64,000 nt of DNA from Rhizobium sp. Root1334 (GTDB lineage: Bacteria > Pseudomonadota > Alphaproteobacteria > Rhizobiales > Rhizobiaceae), in the NCBI RefSeq assembly GCF_001426665.1, contig NZ_LMEY01000001.1, positions 440,054 through 504,053 on the forward strand, read 5' to 3'. Position 1 is the first letter of the stretch. Each line of letters starts with the position of its first letter. The notes below the pieces were generated by a model. The model was not told the origin of the DNA. It searched no databases and saw nothing but the letters and a program-made list of their open reading frames with translations. Made by a program: the position numbers and the translations under genes. Positions 16,448 through 26,851 of this stretch are shown piece by piece.

Positions 16448-17424
16448 GCGGGCAGTGTCTCGTTGGTCAAGCCATATTCCGCAGCGGTTGCAACGGAGCG
16501 GTGGAATTGCAGTTTTTTCAGGTATTCGAGCGGGTCTTTTTTGACCACCAGGGCGCCCGCCGGTGTCATCAGCCAATCGTAGAGCCGGGTCAGGAAGAAA
16601 CGCAGGGCGGAGCCGCGGGCAAGCAGCGGCAGGGCTTCGATCTCGCCCGCGGTCAGGGGCCGCACGCTCTGATAACCCGACAGCAGCGCCATACCCTTGG
16701 TGATGTTGAAGGCGCCATCCTTTTCGAAGCACCAGGCGTTCAGGCAGACGGAAACGTCATAGGCGAGCAGATCGTTGCAGGCGAAGTAGAAGTCGATCAG
16801 GCCGGAAAGCTCGTCACCAAGGAAGAAGACGTTGTCGGGGAAGAGATCGGCATGGATGACGCCTTCCGGCAGGTCCTTTGGCCAGTTGGCTTCGAGGAAA
16901 TCCAGCTCGGCTGCAATCTCGGTCTGCAAGCCCGGCTGCACCTCGTCGGCGCGGGCGCTTGAATTATTCCACAGCGGCCGCCAGCCGCCGACGGAGAGCG
17001 CATTTGTGCGGCGGATCTCGAACCCCTCGCTTGCCACGTGCATGGCCGCCAGCGCCTTGCCGACTTCACGGCAGTGATTGGCGTCGGGCTTGCGCAGCCA
17101 CATGCCTTCAAGGAAGGAAATGACAGCGGCTGAACGGCCGGACAGGTGGCCGAGCAGCTTGCCATCAGCGCGCGGCAGCGGCAGTGGGCAGGAAAGTCCC
17201 TTGTCTGCGAGATGGTGCATCAGGCCGAGGAAGAACGGCAGGTCGTTCTGGTCCACGCGCTTTTCATAAAGCGTCAGGATGTAGGAGCCCTTGGTCGTGT
17301 GCAGCAGGAAGTTGGTGTTTTCGACGCCTTCGGCAATGCCCTTGTAGGACGTCAGCGTGCCGACGTCATAGGCGGTCAGAAAGCGGGCGAGATCGTCTTC
17401 GGTGATGTCGGTGTAAACTGCCAC
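16444..17424 (-). CDS. thrB: Homoserine kinase, APH-fold type
   Basis: Phosphorylates L-homoserine for threonine synthesis, supplying ThrC. The 326-residue protein is of the aminoglycoside-phosphotransferase-like fold (type II ThrB) used by alphaproteobacteria, not the GHMP kinase type. Signatures are [10 protein letters not shown], the catalytic loop [13 protein letters not shown] and the metal-binding [10 protein letters not shown]. It starts with GTG at 17424. The gene lies between ispH and rnhA in one leftward unit. Confidence 0.95.
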   Translation of the reverse strand: MAVYTDITEDDLARFLTAYDVGTLTSYKGIAEGVENTNFLLHTTKGSYILTLYEKRVDQNDLPFFLGLMHHLADKGLSCPLPLPRADGKLLGHLSGRSAAVISFLEGMWLRKPDANHCREVGKALAAMHVASEGFEIRRTNALSVGGWRPLWNNSSARADEVQPGLQTEIAAELDFLEANWPKDLPEGVIHADLFPDNVFFLGDELSGLIDFYFACNDLLAYDVSVCLNAWCFEKDGAFNITKGMALLSGYQSVRPLTAGEIEALPLLARGSALRFFLTRLYDWLMTPAGALVVKKDPLEYLKKLQFHRSVATAAEYGLTNETLPA

Positions 17425-17503
17425 GATCGTTCCACTCTTTTTCGGGATTTGTTATTCTATCGCACCCGGCTGAGCGCGGGGAAACTGGGAGGTGCAGCGC
17501 GTT

Positions 17504-18514
17504 TCAATCGCCGTTCACGAATGCCATGTCCTGCGTCGTCAGCGGCACATGGCGGAGTTCGCGGTTGACGAGGAAGTTTTCGGTTTCCTCGACCGTATCG
17601 GCAAGCTCCACGGCGGCATCATAACGCGCGCGAAAAGCCTCGATGATCTCGTTGACGATGACCTCCGGCGCCGACGCACCGGCCGACAGGCCAACCGTAG
17701 AGATATCGGCGAAATCATCCCAGTCGATTTCCGACGCGCGCTGGACCAGCACCGATTTTTTTGCACCGGCCCGCAGCGCCACTTCGACCAGACGCTTGGA
17801 GTTCGACGAATTGGGAGCACCGACGATGATGAAATGGTCACAGCCGGGCGCTGCCTGTTTCACGGCTTCCTGACGGTTGGTCGTCGCATAGCAGATCGAA
17901 TCGGCGGCAGGCGCCGTCAGGTTCGGGAAGCGTTCGTGCAGCCGCTTGATGACACCGGCGGTATCATCGACCGACAGCGTCGTCTGGGTGACGAAGCCAA
18001 GGTTTTCCGTGTCCGGCGGCATGTAGGTTTCGGCGTCCTCGACCGTCTCGACCAGCGACACCGCGCCTTCGGGCAATTGTCCCATCGTGCCGATGACCTC
18101 CGGATGCCCGGCATGGCCGATCAGCACGACATGACGGCCGAGCTTCTGGTGGCGCATCGCCTGCTTGTGCACCTTGGAGACCAGCGGGCATGTCGCGTCG
18201 AGGTAAAACAGGTTACGCTCGGTGGCATCGGCAGGCACGGATTTCGGCACGCCATGAGCCGAGAAGACCACCGGCTGCTTGCGGTGCTCCGGCGGGATCT
18301 CATCCAATTCTTCGACGAAGATCGCGCCTTTGGCCTCGAGCCCTTCGACGACATAGCGATTGTGGACGATCTCGTGGCGGACATAGACCGGGGCGCCATA
18401 TTCCTTCAGCGCCAGAACGACGATCTGGATCGCCCGGTCGACACCGGCGCAAAAGCCGCGCGGGCCGCAGAGGCGCAGGGTGATCGGGATCTTTGCTGGA
18501 AGGGAAGCCGCCAT
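17504..18514 (-). CDS. ispH: 4-Hydroxy-3-methylbut-2-enyl diphosphate reductase
   Basis: Last enzyme of the MEP pathway, making IPP and DMAPP from HMBPP with a [4Fe-4S] cluster. The three cluster cysteines are Cys16 ([11 protein letters not shown]), Cys108 (DATCPLVSK) and Cys207 ([10 protein letters not shown]). Other active-site stretches are HEIVHN, SAHGVP and [11 protein letters not shown]. At 336 residues it is slightly longer than the E. coli enzyme. Dxs, the first enzyme of the pathway, is encoded 32 kb away at 50486. The DUF1304 gene ends 3 bases before the ispH start codon. Confidence 0.97.
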   Translation of the reverse strand: MAASLPAKIPITLRLCGPRGFCAGVDRAIQIVVLALKEYGAPVYVRHEIVHNRYVVEGLEAKGAIFVEELDEIPPEHRKQPVVFSAHGVPKSVPADATERNLFYLDATCPLVSKVHKQAMRHQKLGRHVVLIGHAGHPEVIGTMGQLPEGAVSLVETVEDAETYMPPDTENLGFVTQTTLSVDDTAGVIKRLHERFPNLTAPAADSICYATTNRQEAVKQAAPGCDHFIIVGAPNSSNSKRLVEVALRAGAKKSVLVQRASEIDWDDFADISTVGLSAGASAPEVIVNEIIEAFRARYDAAVELADTVEETENFLVNRELRHVPLTTQDMAFVNGD

Positions 18515-18517
18515 TTA

Positions 18518-18883
18518 TCAGAATGCCAGTAGAGTAAACACGAGGGCGAGAATTGCCGGGCCGCCCTGCACCAGAAGGATGCGCGGCTTGACCGACCATG
18601 CGCCATATATAGCGGCAACGATCACGCACACAAGGAAGAACAGCTTCAACTGGAATGCAAATTCCGGTGGAGAGGCGATCAGCGACCAGACAAGTCCAGC
18701 CGCGAGGAAGCCATTATAGAGCCCCTGATTGGCCGCCAGAGCCTTGGTTGCTTCAGCCTGTTCCGGCGTCATCCGGAACACTTTCCGCCCCTGTGGTCCA
18801 GTCCAGAGAAACATTTCGAGCACCAGAAAACCGATATGCATCAGAGCCGTCAGGGCGATCAGGATGTTTGCGAGAATGGCCAT
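18518..18883 (-). CDS. DUF1304 membrane protein
   Basis: 121 residues with four predicted membrane helices (about 2-25, 50-70, 76-95, 100-120) and the conserved MFLWTGPQGRKVF and ANQGLYNGFLAAGL stretches of the DUF1304 family. No function is known. It sits between the SURF1 and ispH genes in the same direction, with 3 bases to ispH, so it is probably part of that unit. Confidence 0.87.
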   Translation of the reverse strand: MAILANILIALTALMHIGFLVLEMFLWTGPQGRKVFRMTPEQAEATKALAANQGLYNGFLAAGLVWSLIASPPEFAFQLKLFFLVCVIVAAIYGAWSVKPRILLVQGGPAILALVFTLLAF

Positions 18884-18915
18884 TCGATGTCCCCAAGAAT
18901 GCTATTGCGCCGACC

Positions 18916-19662
18916 CTATGGCTTTCTGCGAAAGATGAAAATCCCGCTGATGACGACCAGTGCGGCAGCCAGTCCGTACCAGGTCATCGCGTATTGCAGA
19001 TGGCTGTTCGGCAGGTCGAACTGCGTCACGCCACCAATCGGCATGCCGCCCTCATGTGACGTTGCGTCGGCATCGATGAAGAAGGGCACGACCTTTGCCG
19101 GATCAAGGCCAACGCTCGAGGCCATGACATCGAGGTCCTTCCAATAGAAGATGTTCTTGGCGATATCGTTGTCTGGTACCGCCCAGGATGGCTTTTGCAG
19201 CAGCTTGGCGCGGGAAAGCCCGGTAACGGTCTGCTCATCGGTCAACTGGCCCAGCTTGCGCATTTCCGGCTCTTTGGCTTCGAAGGTGACGAAGCCGCGG
19301 TTGACAAGGACGATCTGGCCGTCGGCCAGTTGCAGGGGCGTGTAGACGTAATAGCCGGTGCGGCCGCCATAGGTGGCGAAGAAATGCCGTTCCTTGTTGT
19401 TGAGATAGATGCCGGTGACGCGCACGGTGCGATAGTCGACATCCTCCCCCGCCTTTGCCAGAGCCTCGATGGCAGCCAAATCGGCAGGCGGCGCGGCGCG
19501 GCGTTCGGCGATCGATGCCAACAGCCCTTCCTTCCAGGCCAGCCGTTCCATCTGCCATGTGCCGAGGCCCAGAAGGATCGCGAGCGCGATGAGAACCAAA
19601 ACGATGCCGACGACGCGGCCAACCAGCCCGCCGCGCTTTTTATCCGATACCGTATCAGCCAC
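18916..19662 (-). CDS. SURF1 family cytochrome oxidase assembly protein
   Basis: 248 residues with a membrane helix at each end (about 14-35 and 222-242) around a periplasmic domain, the SURF1 layout. SURF1 helps insert haem A into subunit I of aa3 oxidase. Conserved pieces are LGTWQMERLAWKE, VNRGFV and the C-terminal HLQYAMTWYGLA. I prefer GTG 19662, which overlaps the DUF983 stop by 8 bases and has GGCGAG upstream, over ATG 19686. Confidence 0.92.
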   Translation of the reverse strand: MADTVSDKKRGGLVGRVVGIVLVLIALAILLGLGTWQMERLAWKEGLLASIAERRAAPPADLAAIEALAKAGEDVDYRTVRVTGIYLNNKERHFFATYGGRTGYYVYTPLQLADGQIVLVNRGFVTFEAKEPEMRKLGQLTDEQTVTGLSRAKLLQKPSWAVPDNDIAKNIFYWKDLDVMASSVGLDPAKVVPFFIDADATSHEGGMPIGGVTQFDLPNSHLQYAMTWYGLAAALVVISGIFIFRRKP

Positions 19663-20038
19663 GATCGATCTCGCCCTGGCGTGCATTGTTGCGGAATTGC
19701 ACATTGATCAGAACGCCCTTGAGCATGCGCATGAGAACCAGGCTGAAGGCGATGGCGAGCGGTATCCACAACAGGAAATGCACCCAGAGCGGTGGATTGA
19801 TATTGACCTCCATCCAGAGTGCCGCCCCAACCACGATGAAACCGACAATCAGGATGACAAAGACCACCGGACCATCGCCCGCATCGGCAAAACCATAATC
19901 AAGACCGCAGTTGGCGCAGGACGGTTTCATCGTCAAAAATCCGTCGAACAGCTTACCCTGACCGCATCGCGGGCAAAGCCCTTTAAGCCCGGCCTTGACC
20001 GGCTCGACCGGCGGGAAATGTGCGCTGTCTGCGTGCAT
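19655..20038 (-). CDS. DUF983 family membrane protein
   Basis: 127 residues. A four-cysteine knuckle (CPRCGQGKLF...CANCGLDYG, residues about 23-50) precedes two membrane helices (about 57-80 and 84-105). DUF983 proteins are found next to cytochrome oxidase assembly genes in alphaproteobacteria, but their task is not established. ATG 20038 has AAGGA 10 bases upstream, and is preferred over ATG 20071. It overlaps the SURF1 gene at its end, implying coupling. The terminator at 20146-20176 separates it from ctaE. Confidence 0.85.
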   Translation of the reverse strand: MHADSAHFPPVEPVKAGLKGLCPRCGQGKLFDGFLTMKPSCANCGLDYGFADAGDGPVVFVILIVGFIVVGAALWMEVNINPPLWVHFLLWIPLAIAFSLVLMRMLKGVLINVQFRNNARQGEIDRG

Positions 20039-20145
20039 GTCGTCGTGTTCCTTCTTGCGCTGCTTTTCCATAACCCATTCGCACCAGCAGCGATATATCG
20101 GCCACCGCGACCTTTGGGCCCATCGGCACGCCGTCGTTCCGGCAA

Positions 20146-20176
20146 AGAAAAAGGCGGGCGCATATGCACCCGCCTT
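20146..20176 (-). terminator. Rho-independent terminator of the cta operon
   Basis: A near-perfect 26-base palindrome (20151-20176; stem AAGGCGGGYGCA) read leftward is followed by a TTTCT tract, 25 bases after the ctaE stop. The DUF983-SURF1 genes downstream must then have their own promoter or depend on readthrough. Confidence 0.8.
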
Positions 20177-20201
20177 CACAATTTTTCGGTTCAGAGCCCG
20201 A

Positions 20202-21080
20202 TCACATATGAGCGACCGGGGCACCCCAGCCACCCCAGATGTAGATCGAGAAGAACAGGAACAGCCAGACCACGTCGACGAAGTGCCAGTACCAGGCGGC
20301 GGCTTCGAAGCCGAAATGCTGCTTCGGGGTAAAGTCGCCCTTCACTGCGCGGATGAGGCAGACCAGGAGGAAGATCGTGCCGACCAGGACGTGGAAGCCG
20401 TGGAAACCGGTCGCCATGAAGAAGGTCGCGCCGTAGATCGAATCCTTGAAGGCGAACGGAGCGTGCATGTATTCGTAGACCTGAACATAGGAGAACAGGG
20501 CGCCGAGCAGCACGGTCAGCGTCAGGCCGTTGATCAGGCCCTTGCGGTCACCGTGCAGCAGCGCGTGGTGTGCCCAGGTGACGGTGGTGCCGGACAGCAG
20601 CAGGATAACGGTGTTGTAGAGCGGCAGGTGCCACGGATCGAGAACCTCGATGCCCTTCGGCGGCCAGACACCGCCGGTGAACGCGGCGCGGGTTGCCTGG
20701 ATCGCTTCGCCCGGGAACAGGCTGGCATCGAAATAGGCCCAGAACCAGGCGACGAAGAACATCACTTCCGAAGCGATGAACATGATCATGCCATAGCGCA
20801 GATGCAGCGACACGACGCGGGTATGATGGCCCTCATGCGCTTCCTTGATGGTATCCGACCACCAGCCGTACATCGTGTAGAGAACGACGGCGAGACCGAT
20901 GAAGAAGAACCACGGATGCGCCCAGTCGAGACCGAACAGGTGCAGCGTGCCGCCCGACAGGTATCGCATATAGCCGACACCGCCGAAGGCCATGACGAAG
21001 GCGCCGATCGAGGCAAGCAGCGGCCATGGGCTCGGATCAATAATGTGGTAGTCGTGGTTTTTCTGGTGCGCATCGGCCAT
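20202..21080 (-). CDS. ctaE: Cytochrome c oxidase subunit III
   Basis: 292 residues with seven membrane helices, the third core subunit of the aa3-type oxidase in the inner membrane. Typical blocks are [31 protein letters not shown] with the conserved Glu, and the closing [21 protein letters not shown]. It is the last gene of the leftward ctaC-D-B-small-G-E cluster, and a terminator follows. Confidence 0.97.
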   Translation of the reverse strand: MADAHQKNHDYHIIDPSPWPLLASIGAFVMAFGGVGYMRYLSGGTLHLFGLDWAHPWFFFIGLAVVLYTMYGWWSDTIKEAHEGHHTRVVSLHLRYGMIMFIASEVMFFVAWFWAYFDASLFPGEAIQATRAAFTGGVWPPKGIEVLDPWHLPLYNTVILLLSGTTVTWAHHALLHGDRKGLINGLTLTVLLGALFSYVQVYEYMHAPFAFKDSIYGATFFMATGFHGFHVLVGTIFLLVCLIRAVKGDFTPKQHFGFEAAAWYWHFVDVVWLFLFFSIYIWGGWGAPVAHM

Positions 21081-21145
21081 GTGGACTATCCCCGATAAGT
21101 CTTTCTCATGTCGTCATTTCCGGCTTAGCCGAAAACTGTGATCTG

Positions 21146-21754
21146 TCAAAGTTTGTTGTCAGTTTCATCAGGCTTTCCCGTCAGCGCCGCGACCGGCTTT
21201 GATGGTTCGCGGGCGTAGAACGTGTAGGACAAGGTCAGTGTGTTGATCCCCTTGGTCTCGACCGCCTTGACGATTTCCGGATCGACGAAGAACACCACCG
21301 GCATCTTCATGTCTTCCCCCGGCTGCAATGTCGTCTCGGTAAAGCAGAAGCACTCGACCTTGTTGAAATAGGCGCCAGCCGCCATTGGCGTCACGTTGAA
21401 GACCGCCTGACCGGTCGTCGCCGTTTTCGCCATGTTGGTTGCTTCGAACTCGATCTGCACGGTTTCGCCGATCTTCAGTTCGATCTCACGCTGCACCGGC
21501 TTGAAGCTCCAGGGCAGGTCGGATGCGATATTGGCATCGAACGTCACCTTGATCTTCTTGTCGAGGATAACATCGGAAGCCTGCTCGACCCGCTTGGTCG
21601 TGCCGTTATAGCCGGTTACCCGGCAGAACATGTCGTAGAGCGGCACGGCGGCATAGGCCATGCCGGTCATGCCGACGACGAAGGCGAGACAGGACGCCAC
21701 GATGACGCCGTTTGCCCGTTCCTTCTTCTGTTCTGGCGTTTTGATCGGTGCCAT
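21146..21754 (-). CDS. ctaG: Cytochrome c oxidase assembly protein CtaG/Cox11
   Basis: 202 residues. It is anchored by one N-terminal helix (about 17-37) with a periplasmic copper-binding domain that delivers copper to the CuB site of subunit I. The copper motif CFCF is at Cys135-Cys137, and the conserved Cys44 ([10 protein letters not shown]) is present just after the helix. AAGGAGCG lies ahead of the ATG. It is preceded by a 46-residue small gene and followed by ctaE after 65 bases. Confidence 0.97.
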   Translation of the reverse strand: MAPIKTPEQKKERANGVIVASCLAFVVGMTGMAYAAVPLYDMFCRVTGYNGTTKRVEQASDVILDKKIKVTFDANIASDLPWSFKPVQREIELKIGETVQIEFEATNMAKTATTGQAVFNVTPMAAGAYFNKVECFCFTETTLQPGEDMKMPVVFFVDPEIVKAVETKGINTLTLSYTFYAREPSKPVAALTGKPDETDNKL

Positions 21755-21763
21755 GATCGCTCC

Positions 21764-21904
21764 TTACTGGACCATGCCGTTGCTGAACTTGATCAGCGTC
21801 ACGACATAGAAAATGGCAACGAGACCGAAGAGAACGGCACAAAGCGCGATATTACGGCCGCGGCGCGACTTCTTCTGGGCGTCCGTGAGTGTCACGAGTT
21901 CCAT
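21764..21904 (-). CDS. Small single-helix protein in the oxidase operon (CoxF-like)
   Basis: 46 residues: a charged N-terminus (TDAQKKSRRGRN) and one membrane helix (about 19-38). Its ATG shares one base with the ctaB stop (TGATG), and ctaG starts 9 bases after its stop. The same kind of short single-helix gene lies between ctaB and ctaG in other rhizobia, where it is often called CoxF or a hypothetical protein. The tight coupling argues that it is really translated and belongs to oxidase assembly. The sequence is too short for firm family assignment. Confidence 0.8.
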   Translation of the reverse strand: MELVTLTDAQKKSRRGRNIALCAVLFGLVAIFYVVTLIKFSNGMVQ

Positions 21905-22860
21905 CAGGCAACCTTTCCGGCAGTGAGCCACAGCGTGGCAATCAGATGATCGACCATCAGCGCGGAGAAGATCGCGAAGAGATAGAGGATCGAGAACGCA
22001 AACAGCTTCTTGGCAGGGATCATCTTCTCGTCACCCTCCGGCATGCGATGGACGCCGATAGAATACCAGATGAAGCCGAGGCCCAGCGCTGCGGCAAAAG
22101 CGCCGTAATAGTAGCTTGAGAAACCGAGGATCGTCGGCACGACGCCGATGATCGCGGTCAGGACGGCATAGATGACAATCTGCGTCTTGGTGGTCGCCTC
22201 GCCCGAGACATTCGGCAGCATCGGCACGCCGACCGCCTCATAATCGCGCATCTTGAACAGAGCCAGCGCCCAAAAATGGGCCGGCGTCCACAGGAAGGTA
22301 ATCAGGAAAAGCACGATGCTTTCGACGGCGATGCCATTGGTGACGCAGGCCCAGCCGATCATCGGCGGGAAAGCGCCGGCCGCGCCGCCGATGACGATGT
22401 TCTGCGGCGTCGAGCGCTTCAGCCACATCGTATAGATGACGGCGTAGAAGAAAATCGTGAAGGCGAGCAGACCGGCCGACAGCCAGTTGACGACGATGCC
22501 GAGGATGCAGACCGAGAAAGCCGACAGCGTCAATCCGAACGACAGCGCTTCCTGCGCCGTGATCTTGCCAGCCGGGATCGGCCGCTTTGCCGTGCGGGTC
22601 ATGATCGCGTCGATATCCGCGTCGTACCACATGTTGAGGGCACCGGAAGCTCCAGCACCCACGGCGATACAGAGTATCGCAATGAAACCGATGAAAGGGT
22701 TGATGTGCCCGGGTGCCATCACCATGCCGGCGAGGCCCGTAAACACCACCAGCGACATAACGCGCGGCTTCAGCAGCTCGAAGTAATCGCGCGCAGAGGC
22801 TTCAGAGAGACGAACGACGCCTTCCGTGCCGCTTGCTTCGTGATTGTCGATAACCCGCAT
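21904..22860 (-). CDS. ctaB: Protohaem IX farnesyltransferase (haem O synthase)
   Basis: 318 residues with about nine membrane helices of the UbiA prenyltransferase family. It adds a farnesyl group to haem B to give haem O, the precursor of haem A for subunit I. The two Asp-rich motifs are [15 protein letters not shown] (residues about 86-100) and the later loop around [13 protein letters not shown]. It overlaps the next small gene by one base and lies 144 bases downstream of ctaD. Confidence 0.96.
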   Translation of the reverse strand: MRVIDNHEASGTEGVVRLSEASARDYFELLKPRVMSLVVFTGLAGMVMAPGHINPFIGFIAILCIAVGAGASGALNMWYDADIDAIMTRTAKRPIPAGKITAQEALSFGLTLSAFSVCILGIVVNWLSAGLLAFTIFFYAVIYTMWLKRSTPQNIVIGGAAGAFPPMIGWACVTNGIAVESIVLFLITFLWTPAHFWALALFKMRDYEAVGVPMLPNVSGEATTKTQIVIYAVLTAIIGVVPTILGFSSYYYGAFAAALGLGFIWYSIGVHRMPEGDEKMIPAKKLFAFSILYLFAIFSALMVDHLIATLWLTAGKVA

Positions 22861-22925
22861 GTCCAGTCCTTGGATTTATCCGGCGCATCCATGCGCCGTG
22901 TTGCCGGGCATACCCGGCGTTGAGA

Positions 22926-22988
22926 GAAGCCGCCTTTGCGGGCGGCTTCGGCCCGACGTTGAACGAAGCCGCCGTTTCCGGCGGCTTC
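22926..22988. repeat. Tandem hairpins between ctaD and ctaB
   Basis: Two near-identical hairpins, 22926-22949 (GAAGCCGCC stem, 6-base loop) and 22965-22988 (GAAGCCGCCG stem of 10 bp, TTTC loop), separated by 15 bases. They lie inside the operon, between the ctaD stop and ctaB start, with no T-run on the coding strand. Confidence 0.7.
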
Positions 22989-23004
22989 GGATCGATTGCG
23001 ACGC

Positions 23005-24720
<1,716 letters not shown>

Positions 24721-25605
24721 TTACTGTGCGGCGTTTTCAGCGACGTCTACGGTCTTAGCCGCGCCGTCGATGGAAGCCATGAGTGCCTTGTTCGCCTCAC
24801 CAACATTGGTGGCGGCGGCAGCGAGCCAAGTGTTGTACTTGTCTTCGCTGACGACCCGGATGGCGATCGGCATATAGGCGTGATCCTTGCCGCAGAGCTC
24901 GGAACACTGGCCGTAGTAGAGACCTTCGCGCTCAGCCTTGAACCAGGTTTCGTTGAGACGGCCAGGAACAGCGTCGATCTTCACACCGAAGGCCGGCATG
25001 GCGAAGGCGTGGATGACGTCGGCAGCGGTGACCAGAACGCGAACCGTCTTGCCAACGGGAACGACGACCTCGTTGTCGACGGCGAGAAGACGCGGATATT
25101 CGTGCTTGTCTTCCTTGCCGAGCGAGGCGCGGTCTTCTTCCTTCATCATCAGGCTGTCGAAGGAGAGCGGGGTTTCGCCGACTTCGTATTCGTAGGACCA
25201 ATACCACTGGTTACCGGTCGCCTTCAGGGTGATATCCGGATTTTCCGGCGGCGTCAGCTGCGCAGTCAGCAGCTGGAAGGATGGGATCGCCAGAAACAAC
25301 AGAACAATCACCGGACCGAGCGTCCAGACGATTTCGATTGCCGTGTTATGGCTGGTCTTGGATGGAACCGGATTCTTGCTTTCGCGGAAACGGACCACGA
25401 TCCAGATCAGCAGCGCCAGGACAAAAAGCGTGATCGGAATGATGAACCAGAGCGTGTAATGCTCGAACCATGTAATTTCTTCCATGATTCCGGTTGCTGC
25501 GGTCTGAAAGTTGGTCTGCCATGCGACCGGCTTGTCAGCCAAAGCATTCGAAGCAAAGAGCAGACAGGCAGTCGATGCCAAAACTGCAAAAGCCTTGTTT
25601 TTCAC
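24721..25605 (-). CDS. ctaC: Cytochrome c oxidase subunit II (CuA subunit)
   Basis: 294 residues: signal peptide (about 1-23), two membrane helices (about 50-72 and 92-114), then the periplasmic CuA domain that takes electrons from cytochrome c. All CuA ligands are present: His199, Cys234, Glu236, Cys238, His242 and Met245 (GQCSELCGKDHAYMP). It starts with GTG at 25605 behind a GGGAG site. As first gene of the oxidase operon it carries the promoter region, with a perfect FNR/FixK box 20 bases before the start codon. Confidence 0.97.
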   Translation of the reverse strand: MKNKAFAVLASTACLLFASNALADKPVAWQTNFQTAATGIMEEITWFEHYTLWFIIPITLFVLALLIWIVVRFRESKNPVPSKTSHNTAIEIVWTLGPVIVLLFLAIPSFQLLTAQLTPPENPDITLKATGNQWYWSYEYEVGETPLSFDSLMMKEEDRASLGKEDKHEYPRLLAVDNEVVVPVGKTVRVLVTAADVIHAFAMPAFGVKIDAVPGRLNETWFKAEREGLYYGQCSELCGKDHAYMPIAIRVVSEDKYNTWLAAAATNVGEANKALMASIDGAAKTVDVAENAAQ

Positions 25606-25625
25606 TATAGTGTCTCCCTGGGCGC

Positions 25626-25639
25626 TTGATCAGGATCAA
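25626..25639. promoter_or_regulatory. FNR/FixK-type box upstream of ctaC
   Basis: TTGATCAGGATCAA is an exact match to TTGAT-N4-ATCAA, the recognition site of FNR, FnrN and FixK. It lies 20 bases before the ctaC start codon, a downstream position that suits repression rather than activation. Confidence 0.7.
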
Positions 25640-25666
25640 ACCGTAACGCAGAATCCTTAGCCATAC

Positions 25667-25678
25667 TGAAGCGCTTCA
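25667..25678. promoter_or_regulatory. 12-bp palindrome in the ctaC promoter region
   Basis: TGAAGCGCTTCA is perfectly symmetric with a central CG, the style of LacI-family operators. No LacI-family gene is in the window. Confidence 0.35.
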
Positions 25679-26039
25679 AACCACAGTTTGATGATGGCCG
25701 CAACATCTGTCCATTCAAGCCCATGCGGCATTTTGCGCAAATGACGCTTTTCACACAAACTGTTAAGGCCTCGCAGGCCTTAGAGATGCCGGCAGCCGCA
25801 AAAGCACGCCGAGGCACCCGACATTTACTCCACTCTCCCCGCCCCCTATACCATACATAAGAGACGACCGGCACTCCGCCGGCGCGCATACACCGGAGTT
25901 TTGCGGCTGATTTGCCGTTTTGGTCCAGTTTAGAAGCCCCATTTCCGCCACACCGGGCTGGAATGTACCGCGCGGGGCTTTTCATTTGCGGCTACGCGCT
26001 TCAAGAATAGCCAGACTGATTCTTAAGTTTGAGGTTTTC

Positions 26040-26579
26040 ATGGGCCTGTCCCTCCTTTCCCGGCTGCCGATCGCGGCGTTCGGACTAGCTGCCGCCCTTC
26101 TTTCCCATACGGCGGCGGCCCAGCAACCCGGAGCACAACAGCCAGGCACACCCGGCACGGTGAAGTCGAACCATGGCGCGTGGTCGATCGTCTGCGACCA
26201 GCCGGCAGGAGCAACGGCCGAACAGTGCGCCCTGATGCAGAACGTTATTGCCGAGGACCGGCCGGAGGTCGGCCTTTCGGTTGTCGTCCTCAAGACCGCA
26301 GACCGCAAGGCAAAAATCCTGCGCGTTCTGGCCCCGCTCGGCGTTCTCTTGCCAAACGGTCTTGGCCTGAATGTAGACGGCAAGGATATCGGCCGCGCCT
26401 ATTTCGTCCGCTGCTTCTCCGACGGCTGCTATGCGGAAGTGGTTCTGGAAGACGAGCTCTTGAAAACCTTCCGGTCCGGCGCACAGGCAACCTTCATCGT
26501 CTTCCAGTCTCCGGAAGAAGGCATCGGCATTCCGGTCGACTTGAAGGGTTTTGGCGAAGGCTACGACGCGCTGCCGTAA
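26040..26579 (+). CDS. Invasion-associated locus B (IalB) family protein
   Basis: 179 residues with a signal peptide (about 1-27, ending TAAA), so it is periplasmic. The mature part has the IalB-family pattern: VKSNHGAWSIVCDQPAG, two cysteine pairs (Cys in IVCDQ and EQCALM; RCFSDGCYAEV) and the closing LKGFGEGYDAL. The name comes from Bartonella; in rhizobia the role is unknown. GAGG lies 6 bases before ATG 26040; an upstream in-frame start at 25920 would bury the signal peptide. Confidence 0.88.
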   Translation: MGLSLLSRLPIAAFGLAAALLSHTAAAQQPGAQQPGTPGTVKSNHGAWSIVCDQPAGATAEQCALMQNVIAEDRPEVGLSVVVLKTADRKAKILRVLAPLGVLLPNGLGLNVDGKDIGRAYFVRCFSDGCYAEVVLEDELLKTFRSGAQATFIVFQSPEEGIGIPVDLKGFGEGYDALP

Positions 26580-26592
26580 GCGGTTTCCCTTC

Positions 26593-26717
26593 CACTTCTC
26601 CCCAACGGGGGAGAAGTGCCGAACGTAAGTGAGGCGATGAGGGGCCAACAGTACGGACCGCCTGTGTGGCTCCCCTCATCCGGCGCGACGCGCCACCTTC
26701 TCCCCGCCGGGGAGAAG
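26593..26717. repeat. RIME-like mosaic intergenic repeat
   Basis: Nested inverted repeats. Two outer CTTCTCCCC...GGGGAGAAG hairpins (26593-26618 and 26697-26717) flank GATGAGGGG (26636-26644) and CCCCTCATC (26672-26680). This is the layout of Rhizobium-specific intergenic mosaic elements. The second hairpin is followed by AAAAA on this strand. Confidence 0.75.
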
Positions 26718-26851
26718 AAAAACCGCAGACCTTTGCACACATTGGCAAACCGATGCTTCCTGGCGGGAGCGTCTTGACATCTGCGCTTGCCCCTCACCGC
26801 ACCTGTCCCTACATAAAGCACCATATTCCTTCGTATCTGGAGCCCTCGCCC

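Larger units (their letters stand above)
25606..26039. other. Divergent intergenic region ctaC/ialB-like
   Basis: 434 bases between two divergent genes. It holds the FNR/FixK box (25626-25639), a TGAAGCGCTTCA palindrome (25667-25678), and a long-looped inverted pair AAGCCCC (25934-25940)/GGGGCTT (25974-25980) followed by TTCATTT that could end a short plus-strand RNA. I could not place a convincing ctaC -35/-10 pair. Confidence 0.5.

Noticed and set aside
25934-25985. A possible small RNA ending at AAGCCCC/GGGGCTT plus TTCATTT.
   Set aside because: The loop is 33 bases, the T-run is interrupted, and no promoter could be placed upstream, so I list it only as part of the intergenic description.
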